Below are positions 1-10,076 of a DNA stretch of 51,000 nucleotides, piece after piece (position 1 is the stretch's first letter; every line of letters starts with the position of its first letter). Origin of the DNA: Zygnema cylindricum. Taxonomy: Eukaryota; Streptophyta; Zygnematophyceae; Zygnematales; Zygnemataceae. The notes below the pieces were generated by a model. The model worked only from the letters and a program-made list of their open reading frames with translations. It made no database searches and was not told the origin of the DNA. The translations under genes were made by a program, and so were the position numbers. The stretch spans positions 64,001 to 115,000 of the forward strand of contig JBBHKE010001973.1 of the NCBI GenBank assembly GCA_037447655.1. The letters are read 5' to 3'.

Positions 1-3000
1 ATCTGAGAACTTAGTTGATGAAAAGGCATCCATAGTCACTTTCTCTGATGTTTTTTTTGTCCGAGAGTTGAACAATAATCCTATCTCTACGTCGGTCTTA
101 GATGATAAGGGTTTTGAGACTAGCACTAAGAAAGAAGTCTTTCTTGCTAGCTCTGAGAATGAAGTGTACTTCACAACAGAAAAAGGAAGCCAAGGAATGT
201 TTAGGCTGAATTTGAGTAATGGAAAGATGGGAGTTGACTATGCCGGTGTAAGTGATTTAATGATGTGGCATAAAAGATTAGGACATGTGCATCTAGATAG
301 ATTGAAATAAATGAAGAAAACGGGTGTAGTTGAGGGAATACATTTTGCATACAATGAGACTTTGGATGATTGTAGTGGATGTGCTCAAGGTAAGGCCCAC
401 ATATTGCCTTTTCCAAAAACCACAACATATAAGGGTGAAAATGTCTAAGATCTAGTTCATACTGACATATGGGGACAGGCCAAAGTGCCATCTGTTGAAG
501 GGAAAAGATTTCTGCTTACTGCCATTGATGATTGGTCTAGATACTCTCTAGTATATTTCTTGAAAAACAAATTTGAGGCTTTTGCTTACTTTAAGGAGTA
601 TAAGCATGGAGTGAAAAGCTTCATGAGACATCTATAAAGAGAGTGAGGAGTGATAATGGGGGGGGATACACTTCTAATGAGTTTGAGGAGTTCTTGAAAG
701 AGGAAGGGGTTCAACACCAAAAGACTGTTCCAAAGAATCCAGAACAAAACAGTGTAGCTGAGAGACTAAATCGGACATTAAGTCATAGTGCACGTTGTAT
801 GTTGTCGAATAAAAAGATAAGAAAAAGATTTTGGGCAGAAGCTATGAATTGTGCTAACTATCTCAAAATACAGTCCTTACCTCAACGGTAAAAGGACAAA
901 CACCTTATGAAAGATGGACCGAGAGAAAACCTAATATTTCACACTTAAAGGTGTTTGGAAGTCAAGTGTTTAGTCTAAACACAGAAAAATCTGATTGGAA
1001 GTTAGATGCAAGGGGGAAGCCAGGATACCTACTTGGGTATCACGAAGATGTAAAAGGATATAAAGTTTATGATAGGAAGAGAAGACATCATTCTAGTAAA
1101 ACACTTAGTAGTTATGGATGAAGGATAGTCCATAAATCCCTTTAAATACACTAAACCGGTTAAGATTAGAATTGAATCCAGAAATTAGTTAGATTCAGAT
1201 TCTTCTAACCAAACTTTGGTTGAGCCTGACGTTGCAGAGGAAGAGAAAAATCTGGCCGAGAGTGACCCTCTCTTGGAATCACAGCTTTCGATTCAAACCG
1301 ACGAAGAAAACGAGGAAAGACCGGAAATGTATGATGAACGTTCGGAGATGGACTCCACGGATAAGGGAGAAGATGAAGTCATTCGGAGAAACTCGAGATT
1401 ACCCTCCATTCCTGCATCAGAGTTTGAAGGAGGAAGGAGAAGCAGCAAAAGACTTCTGTCACATTTGAGCGAACCCCAAACTTACTCGGAAGCAGTTAAT
1501 AGCCCGGAGCCTAGTAGATGGATGAAAACCATTAATGATGAGATGGTTTCCATTATAGAAGCAAACACATGGGACTTGGTGGATTGTCCTCCAGACAAAA
1601 AGTCGATAGATGCAAGTGGGTATTTAAGTTGAAACTCAATCCGGATAACAATATCGAGCGATACAAGGCCAGATTAGTGGCAAAAGGGTTCACACAAAAG
1701 GAGGGAATCGATTATAGAGACCTTCGCTCCAGTTGTTAGATTTTCCTTTGTCCGAATTCTACTTAGTCTAGCTGGAGCCGAAGACATGGAAGTGCACCGG
1801 ATGGACATAACAACCACTTTCTTACACGGAGAATTAGCAGAAGAGATCTTCATGCGAGCCGGAAGGAATTGTGGAGAAAGGAGAAGACAGTAAGGTGAGC
1901 AAATTGATAAAGTCTCTTTATGGACTAAAGCAAGCTCCACGCCAATGGAACAAAAAGCTGGACGAGTTTTTGACGAGTTTGGGATATATCCAAATCAGTT
2001 CGGATCATTCGATATATCTATTTGAGGACGAGAAAGGTATAATTTTCATTGCGATCTATGTTGATGATTTGCTTGTTTTGAGTAAATCAATGGAGAAAAT
2101 TAATCGATTGAAAAAGGATCTAAAGAGCATATTGAAAATGAAAGACTTGGGGGAAGCAAATTATATTTTGGGAAATTAAGATGGAGAGGGATAGAGAGAA
2201 GAACACAATTAGACTAACTCAAAAAGTAGCAATAGGAAATTTGCTTGAAAATTTTCAAATGGATAAAGCAATTAGTTGTACAACTCAAATAGACTTAAAG
2301 AAACAAAATGAGGGGAGCTCAAAAGAGGGAGTCTTGATGTTGGACAATACGTTTGGACCTGAGGAAAACGAGTTTATGCAAACTATTCCATATAAACAGG
2401 TTGTCGGTAGTTTAATCTATTTTATGAACTGTACTCGTCCTGATATAGTAGCAGCTCTGGGGGTACTAAGTAGGAGTCTAAATGATCTTAGGAAGAAAGA
2501 TTGGGAAGCGGCCAAAAGGGTCATGCGATACTTGAAAGGAACGAGAGATCTGTGGTTGTATTTGGGAGGGGATAATACTGACATCACCACTTGGAGTGAT
2601 GCTAGTTATGGGGATGCTTCGATTAGGAGGTGTACTTCTGGGTACGTGTTGTATGTTGGGAAAGGGGCTTGATGTTGGAGCAATAAGCAACAAAAGGTGA
2701 TTGCTCAATCCACCGTGGAGGCTAAGTATATGGCCTCTTGTTCGGCTGTGAAAAAAATAATGTGGGTGAAATCTTTGCTTCAAGAACTTGGATATATGAA
2801 AAGTAGAGAGCAAAAGATATTTTGTGATAATTAAGCCGCGATTGCAATTGCAGCAAAAATCCTAAGCATCACTTTAAAGCAAAGAATATGGATATTCAGT
2901 TGAGCTTTGTTGGAAAGAAGGTTGAGAATAAAATAATTAGTTTGGAATATAGACCGGATGGAGAAATGGTAGCAGATATGATAACTAAGCCGGTTCCTTC

Positions 3001-3054
3001 TTCCAAATTGATATTTTGTAAGGAGAAGTGTGGATTGAAGCAAAAGATAGACTA
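1..3054 (+). pseudogene. Copia A copy 1 pol remnant (integrase, RT, RNase H)
   Basis: Decayed copia pol. Around 264-400 the zinc-binding part of integrase is visible (WHKRLGH, then a C-x2-C pair). At 643-891 the integrase core follows with RSDNGG and QNSVAERLNRT, giving the second Asp and the Glu of the DDE triad. RT lies at about 1500-2180, with the polymerase motif YVDD intact at about 2060. RNase H lies at about 2540-2670 and 2690-2990 (WSDASYGD and AIAIA blocks). Stops at 308, 889, 1630, 2177 and 2670, plus several frame changes, make it non-functional. Neighbouring copies of the same family at 33-36 kb and 42-45 kb help to align it. I treat all of it as one dead gene. Confidence 0.85.
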
Positions 3055-3068
3055 AAAAATAATTGGAG

Positions 3069-3220
3069 TGTTGAAAAAAACAGGGTATTTTATATTCAAT
3101 CTTTTTTGGTCTATGATTATTCTATAGTTCTCATAATTGTCGTATTCAGTGAGAACAAGCAGGCAGCCATGGCTATCTCAAAAAGATTAGAAAATAGGCA
3201 AAAGACAAAGCCCCTACTGT
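3069..3220 (+). repeat. Truncated 3' LTR of copia A copy 1
   Basis: It begins with the family A LTR start (TGTTGAAAAA) and contains the same gcagccatggct palindrome as the LTRs at 30579, 36062, 39886 and 45211. Similarity to the copy 2 LTR stops at about 3215-3220, where sequence matching 4686 onward takes over. The break is therefore a truncation by the adjoining gypsy-derived DNA. Confidence 0.8.
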
Positions 3221-3485
3221 CGAGCGTGCCGGAAACATCAGAGGAGGGCCCACTGCCCGGGTAATTAGCATTGGAGTCCTGCAAACACCCTTCCCCAGAA
3301 TGCGAATTCTCCCCACAAACATGCTTGTGGTCAATGCTGCCCGCCTTTTTCCTGTGAGCAAGCATGCAAAGGTGGGGATGAGTGCTTGGGGAGGGAGAAA
3401 AATATCCCCTCCCCGCCTCTCCTTTCCCCTCCTGGCCGCGGGAAAAGAGGGAATCCTTAGAGTTGGAGCCGAGTCCTTGATTTAG
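3221..3485 (-). repeat. Partial gypsy LTR tail abutting a full LTR
   Basis: This stretch matches 4686-4945 and 6288-6576 almost base for base, including the gcatgcaaaggtgggga segment. It ends within about 4 nt of the start of the next LTR at 3486. Because the matching stretch at 4686 lies between the LTR core and the polypurine tract, I read it as the U3-side end of another LTR of the same gypsy family. It is placed head-to-tail against the complete LTR. Confidence 0.6.
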
Positions 3486-4946
3486 TGACTATCTGTTGGA
3501 AGCATAACAGAAATCCTCTCAAAATCCACTATTCTGGTACAAAAGATTCTGGTAATTGACCCCAGAAGAAACCCGACCAGAGCCCCAAAAAGGACTACCA
3601 AAGAGAAAACCTAGATGCTTCCACTCAAAAAAATGAAAGGATAGAAATATAAAAATGTTGTCTCAAAATTAACAATATCACCTTGCCCTTAGAAAATAGA
3701 GATATAAAGTTAAAATGTGGAATAATAGCAAGCGAGCTCAACCTACCCCCAAAACGTAACGTGGACAACCAAAAGGAGACGAAATCTCCCCCTGCAAACC
3801 CCGGAACAGCTAGGGCCTCCTTAACTCCTGGGTTTCGCGACCCGGAACCGGCAAGACCCTTCTTGGTTTCCAACAAACACTGGTCCCCAAACCGCCCAAA
3901 TCAAGAAAGACGGTGCCAACCACCCAAACGGACTACAATTTCCACAAAGGACGGATGCAAACTAAGATGGCAATAGGGTCACAATCACAAGCAAAACAAA
4001 AGTTCTCCACAAGAAAGTTTGCTGGAATTTCTAGGGTTTTTCTCAGAAGACAGTACTGAAACAGCAACCTGTCTCCTTCGACCCTAAGTGCCTTATACAA
4101 GCCAAGTTTGTCCTACTGATAGTACCAAAGTCAAAGCAATACTAGGAGCCAATCACCGGCCAGGAATTGGTATCCTCCGGACATAAGACAAAACAGGTTG
4201 TACTACACTCGGGGCAAAAAGTTAGGCGACTATCTCCAGCTAGATTAGAAGCCACGTGGTTTTCTATGACACAATCCTGAGCAACAAAGTTCTAAATTGA
4301 CGTGAAACGCCTAACTTTGACTCAGATTAATAAATGCTCTATTCGGCTAGTAGACCTGAACTTACGTCCTACTGATAGCCAACAGCAAAATCTACAAGAC
4401 TATCCCAAAAGTTACGTGGCGTTCCACAATGTAGCCCCTAATGGGACAGTTGGCAACTGGTCACATATAACAGGATGGGAATCTTTGGAACGCAGTAACT
4501 TTGTCGTCCGGCCTCTGTTAGGCGCGAAATAAAGTACGTTCCGTTCAGGTAGGAAGATAGAAGAATCTGGTTAGGCTGAGTGCGCTCCTTTCCCCGTACT
4601 TTAAGGACTGTACAGAGGAAAAAGGGCCTTGGAATCCTTGGTAAGATACAAGGGGTGCTTGTGAAGCACATGAGCTTGACATTTGTCGAGCGTGCCGGAA
4701 ACATCAGAGGAGGGCCCACTGCCCGGGTAATTGGCATTGGAGTCCTGCAAACACCCTTCCACGGAATGCGAATGCTCTCTACAAACATGCTTGTGTTCAA
4801 TGTTGCCCGCCTTGTTCCTGTGAGCAAGCATGCAAAGGTGGGGATGAGTGCTTGGGGAGGGAGAAAGATATCCTCTCCCCCCCTCTCCTTTCCCCTCCTG
4901 GACGGGGAAAGGGAGGGAATCCTTAGTGGTGGAGCCGGGTCCTCCA
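3486..4946 (-). repeat. Gypsy 3' LTR (left LTR)
   Basis: Bases 3486-4681 match 22034-23226 closely. The plus-strand boundaries TG at 3486 and CA at 4946 fit an LTR of about 1461 bp abutting the oligopyrimidine (minus-strand polypurine) tract at 4947-4961. A shorter reading ends at CA at 4681, where the match to the right LTR stops. I prefer the longer one because a polypurine tract must adjoin the 3' LTR. The TATA-like block (4093-4098) and the self-complementary block (4049-4076) described for the 5' LTR are also present here. Confidence 0.75.
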
Positions 4947-4961
4947 TCCCCCCCCCTCTTA
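4947..4961 (-). other. Polypurine tract, unit 1
   Basis: On the minus strand this reads as taag followed by a run of G. It directly precedes the LTR start TGGAGG. Priming of plus-strand DNA at such a tract is standard for LTR elements. The second copy is at 6577-6591. Confidence 0.6.
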
Positions 4962-4972
4962 GTCAACTGTGA

Positions 4973-5798
4973 CTAAGACTGTTGAATAATTACCCCCGCA
5001 ATTCGCAGTTCCCGCAGAACAAGAGAGTAGAGGGTTTTGGACGAGGGTCCCAAGAGGAGGGGAGACAAGATTGATGCCAACACTCGATCACAAACTGGTA
5101 CAGAATTCTGGGAGGGTGATGAGAGGCATTCGCAGGACCACAAAGGGGGAAGAGCAAAATAGGTAGGGTGGAAAGTAGGTTCGTCTTCCAATCCCCGGAG
5201 GTGACAAGGAGCCACATTGATCTGATTTTCTTTGATCCTCCGACCATCCTTCCCTTCAAGTGTCAAGACCCCTTTATTGGAGACTTCCACTACCTTCAAA
5301 ATCACCCTCCCCGCTGAAATGTCTAGAGTGTCCTTTTTCTATTGCATCAATACACGAAGTCCCCGGGTAGAAATCGTTGTTGTCGCGGGACAAAATTCCC
5401 GCTCCGGCGTTGCGAATACCAAAGTTGATCTCGGTGCTGAGCTGCTTGTAGATTCCCCATGGCCAGAGGCATTTCCTGCTGAAATACCTTGGCTCTGTCG
5501 GCAATCAATTTTTCGACCGTTCCTTTGCTGTCCATCTCCGGAAGGACCAGTGCTTGGGCCGAGGCAGCGCCGGGGAGGATCGGATGCCGTCCGAACAAAA
5601 TGAAATATGGACTGTGGGAGTGGAGGGATGCTTGCCGGCTGAATCAGTACCCCATGGCGATCTAAGGCACCCCTCTATCCCACTCTCATAGATCCTCTTC
5701 CACGGCATATTTACAAAGTGATCGCTTCAGTGTCTGCACGCAACTTTCGGCCAAACCGTCGGCTTGTGTGTGGTCTCAGCTGGTCAACCGGTGGTCGA
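4973..5798 (-). pseudogene. Duplicated fragment: integrase C-terminus and PHD finger, unit 1
   Basis: This is a truncated copy of the 6610-7436 region. At 5347-5798 it encodes the integrase C-terminal part (GRHPILPG, LQAAQHRDQLWYSQR, FLPGDFVY). At 4990-5305 it encodes the GPY/F-like tail (GRRIKENQINVAPCHL) and the PHD finger. About nine bases are missing inside the finger compared with unit 2, near 5085-5095, so its halves fall in two frames. The last Cys pair (FCGNC) is preserved here but degraded in unit 2. It has no upstream integrase and cannot be a functional gene. Confidence 0.75.
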
Positions 5799-6576
5799 AG
5801 GTTGTACTACACTCGCGGCAAAAAGTTAGGCGACTATCTCCGGCTAGATTAGAAGCCACGTGGTTTTCTATGACACAATTTTGAGCAACAAAGTTCTAAA
5901 TTGACGTGAAACGCCTAACTTTGACTCACATTAATATATGCTCTTTTCGGCTGGTGGACCTGAACTAACATCTTACTGATAGCCAACAGCAAAATCTACC
6001 AGACTATCCCAAAAGTTACGTGACGTTCCACAATGTAGCCCCCAATAGGACGGTTGGCAACTTGTCACATGTAACAGGATGGTAATCTTTTGAACGGAGT
6101 AACTTTGTCTTCCGACCTCCGTGAGGCGCAAAATAAAGTGCGTTGCGTTCAGTTAGGAAAATAGAAGAATCTGGTCAGGCTGAGTGTGCTCCTTTCCCCG
6201 TACTTTAAGGACCGTATAGAGGAAAAAGGGCCCGAGAATCCTTGGTAAGATAAAAGGGGTGCCTGTGAAGCACATGAGCTTGACAGCTGTCGAGCGTGCC
6301 GGAAACATTAGAGGAGGGCCCACTGCCCCGGGTAATTGGCATGAGAGTCTTGCAAACACCCTTACCTAGAATGCGAATGCTCCCCACAACTATGCATGTG
6401 CTCAATGATGCCCGCCTTGTTCTTGTGAGCTTGCATGCAAAGGTGGGGATGAGTGCTTAGGGAGGGCGAAAGATATCCCATTTCCCCCCCTCTCCTTTCC
6501 CCTCCTGGCAAGGGGGGAGGGGGGGTGGGGGGGGGGAAAGGGTGGGAATCCTTAGAGGTGGAGCCGGGTCCTTGAT

Positions 6577-6591
6577 TCCCCCCCCCTCTTA
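6577..6591 (-). other. Polypurine tract, unit 2
   Basis: The minus strand reads taagag followed by a G run. This copy is contiguous with the intact pol order, so it is probably the original tract of the element. The adjacent LTR end reads ccttga here instead of cctcca. Confidence 0.5.
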
Positions 6592-6619
6592 GTCAAGTGT
6601 GACTAAGACTGTTGAATAG

Positions 6620-6943
6620 TTACCCCCCTAATTCGTAGTTCCCGCAGAACCAAAGAGCAGAGGGTTTAGGACGAGGGTCCCAAGAGAAGGGGAGACAAGA
6701 TTGATGCCAACACTGGTCGCATCGATCACACACCAGTACAGAATTATGGGAGGGAGAGGAGAGGCATTCTGAGGAGCACGAAGGGGGATCAACAAAATAG
6801 GTAAGGTGGAAAGTAGGTTCGTCTTCCAATCCCCGGAGGTGACAAGGAGCCACATTGATCTGATTTTCTTTGATCCTCCGCCCATCCTTCCCTTTAAGTG
6901 TCAAGACCCCCTTATAGGAGACTTCCACTACCTTCAAAATCAC
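6620..6943 (-). pseudogene. Integrase tail with C-terminal PHD-type zinc finger
   Basis: About 107 residues. Residues 1-37 resemble the GPY/F-like end of gypsy integrases (GRRIKENQINVAPCHL). Residues 56-103 form a PHD-like pattern: C56, C60, then C72-D-R-C75, H80-Q-S-C83, and finally W98-F-C100-G-N. The last Cys is Tyr103 in this copy, but Cys is present in the duplicated copy at about 5020. The spacing C-x2-C, x4, H-x2-C, then W-x-C-x2-C is that of PHD fingers, which usually read histone H3 tails. In chromoviruses a chromodomain occupies this position, so I infer a role in choosing integration sites. A frameshift separates it from the integrase segment upstream, so it is not intact. A degenerate zinc ribbon is the alternative. 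Confidence 0.65.
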
Positions 6944-8193
6944 CCTCCCCGCTGAAATGTTCAGAGTGTCATGTTTTGTTGCATCCGATACACGAAATCC
7001 CCGGGTAGAAATCGCCGTTGCCGCGGGACAAAATTCTCGCTCTGGCGTTGCGAATACCAGAGTTGATCTCGATGCTGAGCTGCTTGTAAATTCCCCATGG
7101 CCAGAGGCATTTCCCAGTGAAATACCTTGGCTCTGTCGGCAATCAATTTTTCGACCGTTCCTTTGCTGTCCATCTCCGGAAGGACCACTGCTTGGGCCGA
7201 GGCAACCCCGGGGAGGATGGGATGCCGTCCGAACAAAATGAAATATGGATTGTAGGAGTGGAGGGATGCTTGCCGGCTGAATCGGTACCCCATGGCGATC
7301 TAAGGCACCTTTCTATCCCACTCTCCTAGATCCTCTTCCACGGCATATTTACGAAGTGACCGTTTCACTGTCTACACGCACCTTTCAGCCAAACCGTCGG
7401 CTTGTGGGTGGTCTCGGCTGGTCAACCGGTGGTCGATGAGACACAATTCCAACAAGTTGGAGAATTCTCCCGCAAACTCGGAGCCCTGGTCGGTCATGAA
7501 TTCGGCTGGGGCCCCAAATTGGGAAAGCACTCTCAGCAAGAATGCGTCCGCAATAGCCTTGGACTCCTTCCGGGTTAAGACCACCAATTCGATCCATTTG
7601 GAAAAATGCTCTATCATTACCAACACAAAGCGGTTCCCTCGTCTGCTAGTGGGGAGAGGACCCAGCAGATTCAGAGACCATCGATAAAACATCCCCTTGA
7701 TGGGAAGGGAATGAAGCTGAGCACCTCCCTTTTTGTCGAAAGCTGCTTTGACTCGGTCACAAGAGGAACACGTCTGCACAATCCGGTTGACTTGGGTCCG
7801 CAACCTGTGCCACCAGTACGATCCTGCGACCAAGGAGGTGGTCCGTTTCTGCCCAAAATGGCCACACTGCTGGTGAAGGTTAAAAATAAGAGTCTCCCTG
7901 TCGGCCGGGGGAGGAACCACTTTCCTCGTCCCATCTGCCCACTTCCGGATTAAGATGCCCCTTTCCCACTCGTATGCCGCCATTCTTGTTTGCACCCGAG
8001 ATAACTGCACTCCTGACAAATGCGGAAGAGGGAAACCTTGTTGGACAGATTGGAGTGCATCGGGATCGTTCCAAATATCTTTCCGTCCGGCCCCTATTGG
8101 CGCCTGCCCCTCCACGTCTGCAGAGAAAGTAGACATTTCCCCCCCAGATTGAGGAAGCCAAATAAAGGCGGATGACGCTCGAATGAGTCCCAA
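6944..8193 (-). pseudogene. Ty3/gypsy integrase
   Basis: Integrase joins retroelement cDNA to host DNA. At about 7790-7890 an HHCC zinc-binding domain is visible (HQQCGHFG ... CSSCDR). The catalytic core follows with LLGPLPTS, FVLVMIEHFSKW, FMTDQGSEF (second Asp) and HPQADGLAE (Glu). The first catalytic position is Asn (WSLNLLGP) where Asp is expected. The C-terminal segment 6961-7293 (FGRHPILPG, RFLPGDFVY) is separated from the core by stops near 7295-7372. The frame differs from that of RT/RNase H (8094-9836), so a frameshift lies near 8100-8190. Family assignment is secure and function is lost. Confidence 0.85.
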
Positions 8194-8732
8194 ACTGATT
8201 TCAGGATCCTCATCATGGAGGCCCCAGTGGAATCTCTAGTGGAAGGGTCAGGATTTCTGCTAAGTCCGTCGGCATTCCCATGAATCTCTCCGGCCCGGTG
8301 GATTATGTTGAAGTCATATTCTTGCAGTATTAACACCCACCTGGCGAGCTTGCCAGTAAACTTGCTGTTCTCCATAATCCACTTAAGAGGCTGGTGATCC
8401 GTGATCAGAGTGAAATGGACTTCGTATAGGTATGGTTTGAAATGTTAAATGGCCCATACCGCCGCCAGTAATTCCCCGTGATAGCTGTTGTAATTCCCCT
8501 CCGCTCAGTTATTACTCCTACTGGCGTAAGCTACTATATATTCGGCACCAGCATCATCCAGTTGGGCTAAAACAGCTCCCAATCCAAACCAGCTCTAATC
8601 AATGTAAAAGAGGAAGGGTCTTTGGTGATCATACATTTGGAGCACTGGGTGTTGCTTCAAGGAATCCTTGAGGAACTGGAAGGCAATCGGTTGCTCCTCC
8701 GTCCACCGCCACTCCTTGTCTTTCCGCAGCAA
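8194..8732 (-). pseudogene. Gypsy RNase H domain
   Basis: Directly follows RT on the minus strand, in the RT frame. It shows the RT-connected RNase H pattern: FYID near 8610, GLGAVLAQ, EGNYNSYHGELLA, ITDHQPLKW near 8390, and DFNIIHRAGEIHGNADGLSR near 8270-8330. Such a domain degrades the RNA strand during reverse transcription. Stop codons occur near 8445, 8508, 8605 and 8733. The end overlaps the integrase frame through a frameshift around 8100-8190. It is recognisable but broken. Confidence 0.75.
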
Positions 8733-9836
8733 CTAGTTCAGAGGCTGAGCGTGGCTACTAAATTCAGGGATGAATCTCCGATAATAGTTAGCCAGGACTA
8801 AAAATGTGCAGAGTGCACAGACGTCTTGAGGAGGGGGTAGGGCATCAAGGGCTGCAACTTTGACTATATGGGGACCCATTGTTTTGGGTGTAACTTCGCG
8901 TCCCAGGTAAATAATTTTTTGCACCCCAAAAATTCCCTTACTCGGGTGACATTTTAAGCCCGCTGCTTCGAGAGCTCGCACTAGAATCTGTATGTGCTCC
9001 AGGTGTTCGTCGAAAGTCTTCGAGAAGATAATAACATCGTAAATATAGCACCGTGCACAGTCAATCCCCAGGAGTGCCTCGTCCATGGCACGTTGGAATT
9101 TGGCTGGCGCATTCTTCAGCCCGAATGGCATGTAGAGCCATTCATACAACCTGGACCCTGCCCAAAAAGCTGTCCTTTCCCGGTGCTTTGGCTCCATCTC
9201 GATCTAGTGGAACCCATTCTTCATGTCTAGTGTAGAGTAAATGGTGGCCCCGGCCAGGGAGTCAAAAATCTCTTCCGGGGTAGGCATTGGGTATCGGTTC
9301 GGTACAGTGGCCGTGTTAAGCATCCGGTAATTTCCACACATCCGAAAGTCTACCGTTTTCCCAGATGAGTCTTTCTTGGGTGGGAGAACGGTTGGAGAAA
9401 CAAATCCATGGAGTCCGGTACTTTCTTGAACCAATCCTGCTCCCACCAGAGTTTGTACCTTTGCCGTGATGAACTCTTTTTCCTTAAAACTGAGAGGGTA
9501 CTGCTTCTACCAAACAGTAGACGTCTCGTCTATTAAGTCAATTCGAAAAGAGGTTCCTTTGTAGATGCCTACGTCGGTATCTGACCAAGAGAACACTTGT
9601 TTGTTCTTCTCCAACAGGTCCGAGAGCTGGACCTTTTGATGAGGGTTCAACTGCTCCCCTAAGGTCCTATCCATCTTTCCCGGTTCCACCGCTGCCCAGG
9701 CCTCTGGGGGTCTACCCCAGCGGGAGATATCGAATTCCATCGCGACCTGCGGGTCTACCTCAACTCCTCCCGTTAGAATGCTGCTGCTAACAACTTCCGC
9801 TAAGTTGTCTCTCTCCGAGCCTTCGCTCCCCCCCAC
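8733..9836 (-). pseudogene. Ty3/gypsy reverse transcriptase
   Basis: Three in-frame pieces (9507-9836, 9204-9446, 8733-9197) separated by stops. Motifs in order are VSPTVLPPKKD, the STLDMKNGFH catalytic Asp block near 9210, YMPFGLKNAPAKFQRAMD, then YIYDVIIF near 9030, then YLGREVTP and NYYRRFIPEFS. The polymerase box normally reads YxDD. Here the first of the two Asp residues is Tyr, so even an unbroken protein would lack polymerase activity. It is in the same frame as the methyltransferase upstream, with four or more stops in the 9840-10079 linker. The gypsy assignment rests on these motifs and on the order RT, RNase H, integrase. Confidence 0.88.
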
Positions 9837-10076
9837 TGAGGAATTCCTTAGTTTCGGTAAAATGCTGGGATTGGAAAATTTTGATGATTAAAACTATTTT
9901 CTTCTTGCCTCCCTCCCCCCCTCAAGCTACAAGTGGGCCTGCACCGCTAACAACTTTGGAGCTTGAAAGTAACGATCCCTCTATTGCGGAGACTGAAGGC
10001 TAGAGAAGGCTAGAGAATGTTTTATCACCCATGTTATTGCATTTAGATCCATGCTTTGTCCGAGTAGGCTGCACCT

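Larger units (their letters stand above)
1..3220 (+). mobile_element. Ty1/copia element, family A, copy 1 (3' part only)
   Basis: The window opens inside a plus-strand copia element. Its sequence runs closely parallel to copies at 32950-36200 and 42100-45350, so all three belong to one family. The order GAG-pre-integrase, integrase, RT, RNase H, then LTR is the Ty1/copia order. The 5' LTR, gag and protease lie outside the window. The 3' LTR starts at 3069 with TGTTGAAAAA after a purine-rich tract, and is cut after about 150 bp where sequence of the gypsy LTR begins. This copy carries the most stops and frameshifts of the three and looks the oldest. Confidence 0.9.
4195..7436 (-). repeat. 1.6-kb diverged tandem duplication spanning LTR end, PHD and integrase end
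   Basis: Unit 1 (4195-5798) and unit 2 (5799-7436) run in parallel: the second half of the LTR, the oligopyrimidine tract, the PHD finger, then the integrase C-terminus. Both units end at ggtcga, and only unit 2 continues into the rest of integrase. The junction at 5798/5799 joins integrase sequence directly to LTR sequence (aggttgtactac). Unit 2 is about 35 bp longer, partly because of an expanded G-rich stretch near 6510-6540. Point differences show that the duplication is not recent. Confidence 0.8.

Noticed and set aside
3486-4681. LTR ending at CA 4681 as the final gypsy LTR boundary
   Set aside because: The polypurine tract lies 265 bp further in, at 4947-4961, next to a TG/CA-consistent end at 4946. 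The shorter boundary merely marks where the damaged right LTR stops. It remains a possible alternative.
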